Shown piece after piece: positions 44,396 to 51,634 of a stretch of DNA of 64,000 bases. The translations under genes were made by a program, and so were the position numbers. The stretch spans positions 303,843 through 367,842 of the forward strand of contig CBDDBK010000005.1 of the NCBI GenBank assembly GCA_965225715.1. The letters are read 5' to 3'. Below the pieces are notes generated by a model. That model was not told the origin of the DNA. It was given only the letters and a program-made list of their open reading frames with translations, and did not search any database. Each line of letters opens with the position of its first letter. Position 1 is the stretch's first letter. Source of the stretch: CBDDBK01 sp965225715 (GTDB lineage Bacteria > Bacteroidota > Bacteroidia > Cytophagales > Flammeovirgaceae).

Positions 44396-44531
44396 AATAA
44401 AATTAAAAAAATAAAAGTGAATAAAAAATTAATTAAAATACCTGAAACCTAGTATTTTTCATAAAAAATTGTTTAAATATACTAAAGCAAAGTGAGTTTT
44501 AAACTATTAAAATAGATGTTTTTTTAAATTA

Positions 44532-44539
44532 CAAAGATA
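44532..44539 (-). promoter_or_regulatory. Bacteroidota -7 element (TATCTTTG) for atpE
   Basis: Minus-strand TATCTTTG, the same octamer as before icd and folA, 140 bp upstream of atpE. Supports separate transcription of this lone ATP synthase gene. Confidence 0.4.
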
Positions 44540-44626
44540 TAATTTATACTCTTTTAATTTAATTTTTAAGCAAGTCATGTCCCTACTACTTTTAATATTG
44601 TTGCAATTTTCAGAAAACACCTGAAA

Positions 44627-44715
44627 CATGTAGTCACCCCAAATAAAAAAGATTTTAGGGACTTTAACTCATTGAAAATAAGAATGAATTTTTCTTATAT
44701 AATAATACCATTATA
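44627..44715 (-). repeat. TATAG dispersed element, copy F
   Basis: Minus-strand copy: TATAATGGTATTATTATA start, TTATTTTCAATGAGTTAAAG core, TCCCTAAAATCTTTTTT and an end GACTACATG. Its left end overlaps the start of an IS630 end fragment. Confidence 0.55.
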
Positions 44716-44764
44716 CATTTAATATTACTGGCATAATTTTTTTGTACAAAGGATACCGAATTAA
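44703..44764. mobile_element. IS630-type end fragment
   Basis: About 60 bp (ACCATTATACATTT ... TACTGGCATAATTTTTTTG, then GGATACCGAATTAAT) that match the left end of the IS630 remnant at 46604-46660, with a 5-6 bp insertion. It has no partner end and abuts the triple-palindrome module. Confidence 0.6.
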
Positions 44765-44765
44765 T

Positions 44766-45045
44766 AGACTTAAATTATATTGATAATCAATATGTTATGT
44801 AATTTTGATTTTTTGGTATTGAATTTAATGAAAAAAACTAATATAGTATAAATATTTGATTATCAATATAATAAATATAAATTGAATATATATATACTCT
44901 AAATTTTACAAGTAAAAAATACTTGTACTTGATCTCTTTAAAAAACCTTTAAACTTTCACTATAATATCGTTTTTTATAAGTTGTTAATTAACAATTTTC
45001 TATAAAAATAACTTTTTTATTTGATTGATTATCAAATCTGGGAAA
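44766..45045. repeat. Triple-palindrome module, copy 2
   Basis: About 280 bp matching 10995-11228 with insertions. It has three TTGATWATCAA palindromes at 44780-44790, 44856-44866 and 45025-45035; the first spacing (76 bp) resembles that in copy 1 (66 bp), the second is 50 bp longer. Ends 50 bp before the mnmE stop codon. Confidence 0.7.
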
Positions 45046-45094
45046 GCTTCTTAAATATTATTTGACTTAAAAATAAAACACCTTATAAATAAAC

Positions 45095-46450
45095 TTACTT
45101 CCCAATGCAAAATTTACTAAAAATAGTGTCTAATAAATCATCAGTAGTGATTTCTCCAGTGATTTCACCCAAATAACGCAAAGCATTTCGGAGGTCTAAA
45201 GCCAGAAAATCACTGGTGATTTGTCGATCTATGCCCTCTAAAACAGCTTCAAGGGCAGATATGGTGTGTTTCAAATTTTCATAATGGCGGGCATTGGTTA
45301 TAACCGTATTTTGAATTTTTACATCTTGTGTTTTTATCAAATCTACTAAACAAGTTTTCAATTTTTCGATGCCTTTTTTTTCTTTAGCCGAAATAGAAAG
45401 TAGGTGTTTGGAAGGTATAAAATCGTCTTTGCATAAATCAACTTTATTGGCAAGAAGCAAAAAAGGCTTTCTCCTTTTTTCTAATTTTTTAAAATAATTT
45501 GGAATATCTAATTGATCTTGACTTAGGTCAAAGATATGTAAAATAATATCGGCTTTTTCCATAGCATACTGAGTTTTTTTTATCCCCAATTGTTCTATTT
45601 TGTCACCAGTTTGGCGTAAGCCAGCCGTATCCGTAAAACGAAAATGGATGCCTTGTATATTAATTTGATCTTCTATAAGGTCTCTGGTTGTGCCGGGTAT
45701 ATCGGAAACGATGGCTTTTTCTTCGTTTAATAAGGCATTTAGAAGAGTTGATTTGCCCGCATTAGGCTTGCCAACTATAGCCACGGCAACTCCTTTTTTA
45801 ATCACATTACCGAAACGAAAGGAATGAAGCAATTTAGTAATTGTATTTTTTAAATCAAGTACTAAAGTTTTGATTTCTTGGCGGTCTGCAAATTCTACAT
45901 CTTCTTCTGAAAAGTCTAACTCCAATTCCAATAAAGAGGCAAAATGAATGAGTTTTTCGCGAAGCTGAGTAAGATCTTTGGAAAAACCGTCGCGTAATTG
46001 TTTTAAAGCGCTCTGATGTTGGAAAGCATTATCCGACTCGATCAAATCGGCAACCGCTTCAGCTTGGACAAGATCTAATTTCCCATTTAAAAAAGCTCTT
46101 TGCGTAAAAGCACCCGGATGAGCATAACTCACTCGTTTTGTATCTAAAAAGAGAGTTATAATTTTTTCAACAATATAAGGCGATCCATGACAGGATATTT
46201 CCACCACATTTTCGCCTGTGTAAGACCGGGGGGCTTTAAAGATGCCCACAACAACTTCATCGATAAGATTTTTACTCTCATCTATGAGTTTGCCAAAATG
46301 AAGTGTATGCGTTTTTTGGAGGCTTAGTTGTTTACCTTCAAAAAAACGATCAACTTCTTCAATAACATTTTTTCCTGAAAGCCGTACAACTCCAATAGCT
46401 CCCTTACCGGGTGGGGTAGAAAGAGCTATGATATTTTCTGATATATTCAT
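45095..46450 (-). CDS. mnmE: tRNA modification GTPase MnmE
   Basis: With MnmG, adds the cmnm5 group to U34 of certain tRNAs. 451 residues: N-terminal folate-binding domain (LSTPPGKGAIGVVRLSG), helical middle, GTPase domain with G1 GKPNAGKSTLLN (residues ~222-233), G2 DIPGTTRD (~246-253), G3 DTAG (~268-271), G4 NKVD, and the C-terminal FCIGK containing the essential Cys. Length and ends are complete. The first bases of the gene are 150 bp from an IS630 remnant. Start at 46450 (MNISENIIALSTPPGKG) fits the family. Confidence 0.96.
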   Translation of the reverse strand: MNISENIIALSTPPGKGAIGVVRLSGKNVIEEVDRFFEGKQLSLQKTHTLHFGKLIDESKNLIDEVVVGIFKAPRSYTGENVVEISCHGSPYIVEKIITLFLDTKRVSYAHPGAFTQRAFLNGKLDLVQAEAVADLIESDNAFQHQSALKQLRDGFSKDLTQLREKLIHFASLLELELDFSEEDVEFADRQEIKTLVLDLKNTITKLLHSFRFGNVIKKGVAVAIVGKPNAGKSTLLNALLNEEKAIVSDIPGTTRDLIEDQINIQGIHFRFTDTAGLRQTGDKIEQLGIKKTQYAMEKADIILHIFDLSQDQLDIPNYFKKLEKRRKPFLLLANKVDLCKDDFIPSKHLLSISAKEKKGIEKLKTCLVDLIKTQDVKIQNTVITNARHYENLKHTISALEAVLEGIDRQITSDFLALDLRNALRYLGEITGEITTDDLLDTIFSKFCIGK

Positions 46451-46605
46451 TTATGAGTCCAAGGTTATTTGGAATACTCTTTTGACATCTTATCAATTTA
46501 TTCAATAATTTGCGAAACGGTTTCTTTGACTTCTGGGGCATCCAAAGATATTCATCTTCCCATTCTTTTCTGTATGATAATAAAGCGTAATATAAGAGTC
46601 TAATA

Positions 46606-47755
46606 CCATTATACATTTACTGGCATAATTTTTTTGTACAAAGGATACCGAATTAATGATTTAATACGTTCAGGCATTAGGTTATTAACTAAAATCTTCT
46701 ATCTTATTTTCTAATTTCTCTAAGCTATTAAATACCTTCATATTGATTTGCCTTTTGAGGCATAACCAAACCCGCTCAGCAGGATTTAACTCCGGGCTAT
46801 AAGCCGGCAAGGGTAAAAGCTAGATAGTATCAGGTAACTTGACCCCTTTAACGGAATGAAAAGAAGCATTATCTATGACTATTATATTCATTTTTAATTT
46901 ATTATGTTCACTAAAAGACTTGAGGTAATCACTAAAAAAGCGTTTATCTGTTTTCGATCTATACAGGGAATAGTTGTCTCCTGTTTGCCAAAAGAAGATA
47001 CCCCAGAGCCAACAATATTTATATTCTATTTGATGTTTTCCTGCCGGCTTGAGCCCTCTGCGAGTTAAAACTTTGGCTAAACGAGTAATCAAACCGAAGC
47101 GGCTCTCATCCTAAAAATGTAAATCAATAGAGTCATAGTTACTTGATTTACACTTTTTTTACCTCTTCTATAGCCTTGGGTAAGGTTTCTTGCTCAAATT
47201 GTTCCACCGCTTTTTTGTCTTTTTTGATATGAGTTTTTCGAGGCACTTTTAACTTGCTTCCAAAACGACGCTTACAAAAATGAAGCAAAGTAAAATAAGG
47301 AAAGTTTGAATCAAAGGTTTTATCTAATACCTGTTTAAGTTCTACATAAGAGCTTATAGTACTTTCAGAATGGCTTAACAGTTCTTCTATCTTACTTTGA
47401 ACAGCTTGGCAGAAAAGGCTTTTCCTATGAGCGCCTACACGAATTTGAACCATAACCTTTAGACCAGATGTCTGATAGTTTTTAAACTATTCCCGAATCG
47501 TTTTCTCCGTGAAACCCAGCTTTCTAGTGATTTCGGTTAAATGTTTGACTTTATTGTTTGACTAGGCGAAGTGCTTTGAGACGCCCATGCTCTCTATCAC
47601 TGGAGGTTTTCCTTAAATTAGCTTCTAAGACCTTGACATCTTCTTGGACTGTTAAATCAATACATTTAGGCATAACTCGATGATTAAAAATAAGATAACA
47701 AAAAAACTAAAATCCCAATTTACAAAAATTATTATCCCAGTAAAATAACAAATGG
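46606..47755. mobile_element. IS630-family insertion sequence, inactive
   Basis: About 1.15 kb flanked by TA on both sides, as expected for IS630/Tc1 elements, with imperfect inverted ends: CCATTATACATTTACTGGCA on the left and, as complement on the right, CCATTTGTTATTTTACTGGG. The one transposase gene is broken by a frameshift and stop codons. A 60-bp fragment of the left end is at 44703. Confidence 0.8.
46685..47673 (-). pseudogene. IS630-family transposase, degraded
   Basis: Start ATG at 47673 (MPKCIDLTVQEDVKVLEANL). The frame changes after RLVKQ, and a stop interrupts VKHLTEITRKLGFTEKTIRE. The 101-residue piece 47148-47453 is the helix-turn-helix and linker (VELKQVLDKTFDSNFPYFTL). The 46820-47092 piece holds IVIDNASFHSVKGVKLPDTI with the second catalytic Asp; a TAG stop follows, and the frame then reads LLPLPAYSPELNPAERVWLC, with the final Glu. 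At least three lesions, so inactive. Confidence 0.8.
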
Positions 47756-47829
47756 TATAACAATGCTATAAAAAAGACTCCAAATAGTAAATTTTTCAGC
47801 TAAAATAAACGTTTTAAAGCCTAATATAG

Positions 47830-47837
47830 TAACTTTG
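47830..47837 (+). promoter_or_regulatory. -7 element (TAACTTTG) upstream of the second Rpn gene
   Basis: TAACTTTG, 122 bp before the Rpn start. The same octamer on the minus strand precedes the first Rpn gene, so the two could share regulation. Confidence 0.45.
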
Positions 47838-47958
47838 TTTATTATTAAATTCCTTTATTTTAGCAGATTAAAAGAGAAAATTATATTTGTAATTTATTGA
47901 TTATAAATATTTTAAATTACTTTTATCATTAAGAATTAATAAATGCTTTATTTTAATC

Positions 47959-48963
47959 ATGGCAAGAAATTTAATTCATTTCGACTGGGCAATAAAAAAG
48001 TTACTTCGTCAAAAAGCGAATTATGGTATCTTAGAAGGGTTTTTGAGTGAACTTTTAAGTTTTGATGTAACTATCGATAATATTTTAGAAAGTGAAGGCA
48101 ATCAAGAACATGTAGATGATAAATATAATCGGGTAGATATTTTAGTTAAAACTAAAAAAAATGAGTTAATGCTTGTGGAAATTCAATATGACTCTCAGCC
48201 AGACTACTTTCAAAGAATGATCTATGGCATTTCTAAATTACTAACCGAATATATTAAAAAAGGTATGCCTTATGGCAAATTGATTAAGGCTTATTCGATT
48301 AATATTTTGTATTTCGATTTAGGCTCAAGTGACAATGATTATATTTATGAATATCAAGGTCATTTTATTGGTAAGCATAACCAAAAAAGACTTAAACCAT
48401 CAGAGTATCAGAAAAAAACCTACGATATAGAAACGGTTGCCGATATTTATCCTAAATACTATATTCTTAAAATCAACCACTTTAATGATGTTGCTAGAGA
48501 TAGTTTGGATGAGTGGATTTATTTTTTGAAAAATAATAAAATCAACGATTCTTTTAAAGCTAAAGGCTTAGAGCAGGCTAAAGACTTTTTAGATGAGGAA
48601 TTTTTGGCCGGTGCCGATAAGATATCTTATGATATTTATATGAAAAATAAAAGCATCGCCTTTGGAGTAGCTGAAGGTATTGAAGAAGAAAAAGAAAAAG
48701 CCAGAATTGAGGGCATAAAAAAAGGAATTGAAAAAGGAATTGAAAAAGGAATTGAAAAAGGAATTGAAAAAGGAATTGAAAAAGGAATTGAAAAAGGAAT
48801 TGAAAAAGGAATTGAAAAAGGAATTGAAAAAGGAATTGAAAAAGGAAAAATAGAATCAATACTTGGCTTTCACAAAAAAGGGGTTTCAACGACCATCATT
48901 GCTGATGCACTTAATATAAGTGAAAAAAGAATAAAAGAAATTATAAAATCGGGGATAGAATAA
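47959..48963 (+). CDS. Rpn-family PD-(D/E)XK nuclease with (GIEK)10 linker
   Basis: 334-residue homologue of the Rpn protein at 32613. Nuclease core: FDWAIKKLLRQKANYGILEG at the N-terminus and catalytic RVDILVKTKKNELMLVEIQ (residues ~58-76). It has the same DEWIYFLK segment as its homologue (~185). Residues ~255-294 are exactly ten GIEK repeats coded by ten identical 12-bp units. The C-terminus (STTIIADALNISEKRIKEIIK) is a helix-turn-helix-like unit. An internal Met at codon 228 (48640, MKNKSIAFGV) matches the position of MENRMIENSV in the homologue. Rpn nucleases promote DNA breakage and recombination; whether this one is active here is unknown. Next to the IS630 remnant. Confidence 0.85.
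   Translation: MARNLIHFDWAIKKLLRQKANYGILEGFLSELLSFDVTIDNILESEGNQEHVDDKYNRVDILVKTKKNELMLVEIQYDSQPDYFQRMIYGISKLLTEYIKKGMPYGKLIKAYSINILYFDLGSSDNDYIYEYQGHFIGKHNQKRLKPSEYQKKTYDIETVADIYPKYYILKINHFNDVARDSLDEWIYFLKNNKINDSFKAKGLEQAKDFLDEEFLAGADKISYDIYMKNKSIAFGVAEGIEEEKEKARIEGIKKGIEKGIEKGIEKGIEKGIEKGIEKGIEKGIEKGIEKGIEKGKIESILGFHKKGVSTTIIADALNISEKRIKEIIKSGIE
48721..48840 (+). repeat. Ten 12-bp tandem repeats in the second Rpn gene
   Basis: 120 bp of exactly ten AAAGGAATTGAA units with no mismatch, so recent expansion. Each unit encodes part of Gly-Ile-Glu-Lys. The first Rpn gene has five. Confidence 0.97.
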
Positions 48964-49055
48964 ATTTTTAAATACCATTTTAAAGAATGGTTCAATCATT
49001 CGAATGTTCCATCAGTTCTATATTACTAAAAAATGTAAAAGAATAATTGAAACTA

Positions 49056-49925
49056 TTATTTATAAAAACCCAATAAAATAATTTGAAAAAAGGGCAAGTA
49101 GATAAAAGAATAAAACATGATTTGTTTGATAAAATTTTCTTTTTGAAGCTTTAAAAAGCGAAAGCCTAATAAAAGAAAAATAAAATTTAGGAGATGGATC
49201 AAAATAAAACCATAAATATTAACCATGTTATAATAATTTAATCCAGTTGTAGATAAAACCAAAATCAAAATGGAGAAAAAGATAAGGCTGACTGTGGTTT
49301 GATCTTTATTTTTGCTAGGTAATAAAAAAAAACCTGCTCTTTTATAATCTTTATAATTAACCCAAGCAATTGCCCAAAAATGTGGAATTTGCCATATAAA
49401 CTGAATTAAAAAAATGAGGATAGCAAATTTGGTGATTTTTTGAGAAATTGCTAAATAGCCTAGTAAAGGAGGTAAGGCCCCAGGTATCGCACCAACCCAA
49501 ACAGCTATCGGATGCTTCCTTTTTAGAGGCGTATAAGCCCAAACGTATAAAGTCCAAGAGAAAAAAGCCAAAATCATTACAAACAATGAGCCACCAATAT
49601 ATAAAAGTGATAAACCTAAGATCAAAGATATAATCATGATTTTATAGGCTTTTATTTTGGAAAAAAAACCGCTTACTATGGGCCTTTTCAAAGTTCTTTT
49701 CATGAGTTTATCATATTTATATTCAATAATTTGATTGTAAATATTTGAACTAGTTACCACCAAAAACATGCCGAAAGTAAAATATGTAAAATTTTCCCAA
49801 TTTATGCTTTGAGCATATACTCGACTTGCATAAAGATAAGCAAACACGGCAGAAAAAACAACTGAAATTGATAATCGAAATTTAATTAAACTTTGATAAG
49901 CTGCACCAATTTTTTTTACATCCAT
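49056..49925 (-). CDS. ctaB: Protoheme IX farnesyltransferase (heme O synthase)
   Basis: UbiA-family membrane prenyltransferase that adds farnesyl to heme B to give heme O for heme-copper oxidases. 289 residues with about seven to nine membrane helices. First polar motif is SNIYNQIIEYKYDKLMKRTLKRP (residues ~60-82; NxxxE/D-type allylic site) and the second is NYKDYKRAGFFLLPS (~190-204). Also HPIAVWVGAIPGALPPLLGY. It complements the cytochrome oxidase subunit III at 11936, though 37 kb away. Monocistronic; comA lies 32 bp upstream on the same strand. Confidence 0.93.
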   Translation of the reverse strand: MDVKKIGAAYQSLIKFRLSISVVFSAVFAYLYASRVYAQSINWENFTYFTFGMFLVVTSSNIYNQIIEYKYDKLMKRTLKRPIVSGFFSKIKAYKIMIISLILGLSLLYIGGSLFVMILAFFSWTLYVWAYTPLKRKHPIAVWVGAIPGALPPLLGYLAISQKITKFAILIFLIQFIWQIPHFWAIAWVNYKDYKRAGFFLLPSKNKDQTTVSLIFFSILILVLSTTGLNYYNMVNIYGFILIHLLNFIFLLLGFRFLKLQKENFIKQIMFYSFIYLPFFQIILLGFYK

Positions 49926-49957
49926 ATATTTTAATCAACTCTGTTTGGGTAATTGAT

Positions 49958-50749
49958 TTATATAGTCTTTGGCAAAAACTCATGAAAAGTATCACTCCGA
50001 ATACCCAATCTCAGAGTCTCTAAAGGAATAACTTCTTCTGGAGAAATATTGCCAAGATTGACATTAGTTCCCAATAATTTAACAAACCATACTTGTTGGT
50101 TTTTTTGAGGGGCTTCCCAAATCATTAATTCACTTGGAATTTTTGTTAGAATTTCATCTACTAAACCAGAACGTATTTCGCCTGTAGACCTAAATAAACC
50201 AACATTTCCAGCCTCTCTTGATTCCCCAATTACTTTCCAAGATCCAGCCTCTAGTTCTTTATTAATAAATTCTATCCACTTATAAGGTGGAAAAATAACA
50301 GTATCATCTTTTGAACCAACTTCAGAGAGTACTTTAACTTGTTTTTTTAAAATACTGATATAATCACATTTTTTATCATGTTCTAATTCAATAGAGCCAT
50401 CAGAAACTTCAGCATACTGCAAAGCGTATTTATCTAATAAACGTCTATAATCATCAAATTGATTATGCGTAACAAAAATTTCAAAAAGCGTCCCGCCTAA
50501 ATAAACACCTATATTTTCAGAGTGATAAAGTTCTATTTTTTCCTTAATATTCGGTGTACAATATGAAGTTGCCCAGCCTAGCTTAACCAAATCGATATAT
50601 TCGCCAGAAACTTCTATAAGATCTTCAACTTGCCTTATCGACAATCCTTTATCCATAACCATTGTTAAGCCATTATTCCTTTCTTGGGTGTTACTTTTTG
50701 AAGTTCTTACAGGTAATTGATCTATATAATAGTTACTCATAAAAGGCAA
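49958..50749 (-). CDS. comA: Phosphosulfolactate synthase (ComA family)
   Basis: Family enzyme that adds sulfite to phosphoenolpyruvate to give (2R)-phospho-3-sulfolactate, first known from coenzyme M synthesis in archaea. 263 residues; a start at 50740 (MSNYYIDQLP) is also possible. Family segments: GLTMVMDKGLSIRQVEDLIE (residues ~28-47), DLVKLGWATSY (~53-63), GVYLGGTLFEI, YAEVSDGSIEL (~112-122), and ESREAGNVGLFRSTGEIR (~180-197), containing the phosphate- and sulfite-site residues of the TIM barrel. Bacteroidota such as Cytophagales make sulfonolipids from cysteate, so sulfolactate could serve that purpose; this is a guess. 32 bp upstream of ctaB. Confidence 0.85.
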   Translation of the reverse strand: MPFMSNYYIDQLPVRTSKSNTQERNNGLTMVMDKGLSIRQVEDLIEVSGEYIDLVKLGWATSYCTPNIKEKIELYHSENIGVYLGGTLFEIFVTHNQFDDYRRLLDKYALQYAEVSDGSIELEHDKKCDYISILKKQVKVLSEVGSKDDTVIFPPYKWIEFINKELEAGSWKVIGESREAGNVGLFRSTGEIRSGLVDEILTKIPSELMIWEAPQKNQQVWFVKLLGTNVNLGNISPEEVIPLETLRLGIRSDTFHEFLPKTI

Positions 50750-50809
50750 TCTAAAAATAAAGGTGAATAAATAATTAAAATTCTAAATATAAATCCAATA
50801 AAGATTTAG

Positions 50810-50903
50810 CATAACAATGCTATTTTATTATTAGAAATGATCTCTTTCATTGTCAATGTATTGGAGTTCCTGAAAATCCCTTTTTCAAATAGAGTGACTG
50901 TGA
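50810..50903 (+). repeat. TATAG dispersed element, copy G
   Basis: CATAACAATGCTATTTTA start, TTTCATTGTCAATGTATTGG core, TCCCTTTTTCAAATAGAGTG end. 94 bp. It lies between comA and the PIN fragment. Confidence 0.6.
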
Positions 50904-50958
50904 TCCTAAATTAAGAAAATGATTATTTTATAAAAAATTGGTAATGAATTATTTTGAC

Positions 50959-51201
50959 TTATTGAAACGGATCTAAAATAGCTAGTTCTGATTCGAGATT
51001 TTCTGACACTTTTTTAAAATCACTATCTCTTGTAACTAATGTGTATTCTCCAAGTATGGCTGTCGAGGCTATTAAACTATCTGGGATTTCCAATCTTCTT
51101 ACTTTAAACTTCTTAGCTGTACTTCTCAATTCTGCAGCATGTTCCAAAATAGCATCTGTAAGGTTTATGATTCTTCCCACCATAATAACTTCGGAGCTCA
51201 T
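50959..51201 (-). pseudogene. PIN-domain toxin (VapC-like), C-terminal part only
   Basis: 80 residues with the second half of a PIN nuclease: VGRIINLTDAILEHAAELR, FKVRRLEIPDSLIASTAI and YTLVTRDSDFKKVSEN, including the conserved Asp in IPDSLIA and Asp in TRDSDF. The N-terminal half with the first catalytic Asp (LDTN-like) is missing; upstream sequence in the other frames gives no match. Probably a decayed toxin of a toxin-antitoxin pair. Alternatively a short start gives an inactive fold. Confidence 0.7.
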
Positions 51202-51250
51202 CGCGATAAACCTTATACTTTAAATTATCCATTTAACTTGTTTTTATTAT

Positions 51251-51571
51251 TCATGAATAAGCAAATTTACCACTTTCAGTTACAAAGGATTTTGCCACTT
51301 TCCTTGCCTCTTCAGGTTTTCCTTTCACATCCAATCTATTATAAACGGCTGTTATCAATTTAGCTATACCTCTACCACCCCGAACGGTATCCACATAGTA
51401 GGTTCCCCAACTTGTCTTAAAACCATTTTGATTAAGATGTCTAGCTAAAGCAGAAAAGGACATAACTTTATCATGATCTGACAGGAATTTTCCAAGTTCG
51501 GTAATATAATCATATTTGGATAATTCGATAGATTGCTCAACTTTTGAATCGTTAATATGTTCTGTTTGCAT
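51251..51571 (-). CDS. Hypothetical 106-residue protein, possible DNA-binding
   Basis: No family recognised with confidence. Centre VMSFSALARHLNQNGFKTSWGTYYVDTVRGGRGIAKLITA (residues ~36-75) has a helix-turn-helix character and resembles the recombinase-type ALAxxLNxxGxxTxxG segment, but nothing else of a recombinase is present. The gene is 50 bp upstream of the PIN fragment on the same strand, the place of an antitoxin, although its sequence does not look like a known antitoxin. Confidence 0.5.
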   Translation of the reverse strand: MQTEHINDSKVEQSIELSKYDYITELGKFLSDHDKVMSFSALARHLNQNGFKTSWGTYYVDTVRGGRGIAKLITAVYNRLDVKGKPEEARKVAKSFVTESGKFAYS

Positions 51572-51634
51572 GACTTTAACTTAATTTTTATTAATTAATA
51601 AATTAACGCTTATACTGAATTTTAATACAACAAG

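Noticed and set aside
46404..46616. 70-residue open reading frame upstream of mnmE
   Set aside because: Overlaps the mnmE start and the IS630 end, with no recognisable features.
48721..48840. Perfect 12-bp repeats as a CRISPR array
   Set aside because: Units are contiguous with no spacers and lie inside a reading frame; no cas gene is present. No CRISPR array was seen in the window.
48578..48889. Minus-strand frame with FLFQ repeats
   Set aside because: It is the antisense reading of the GIEK repeats in the Rpn gene.
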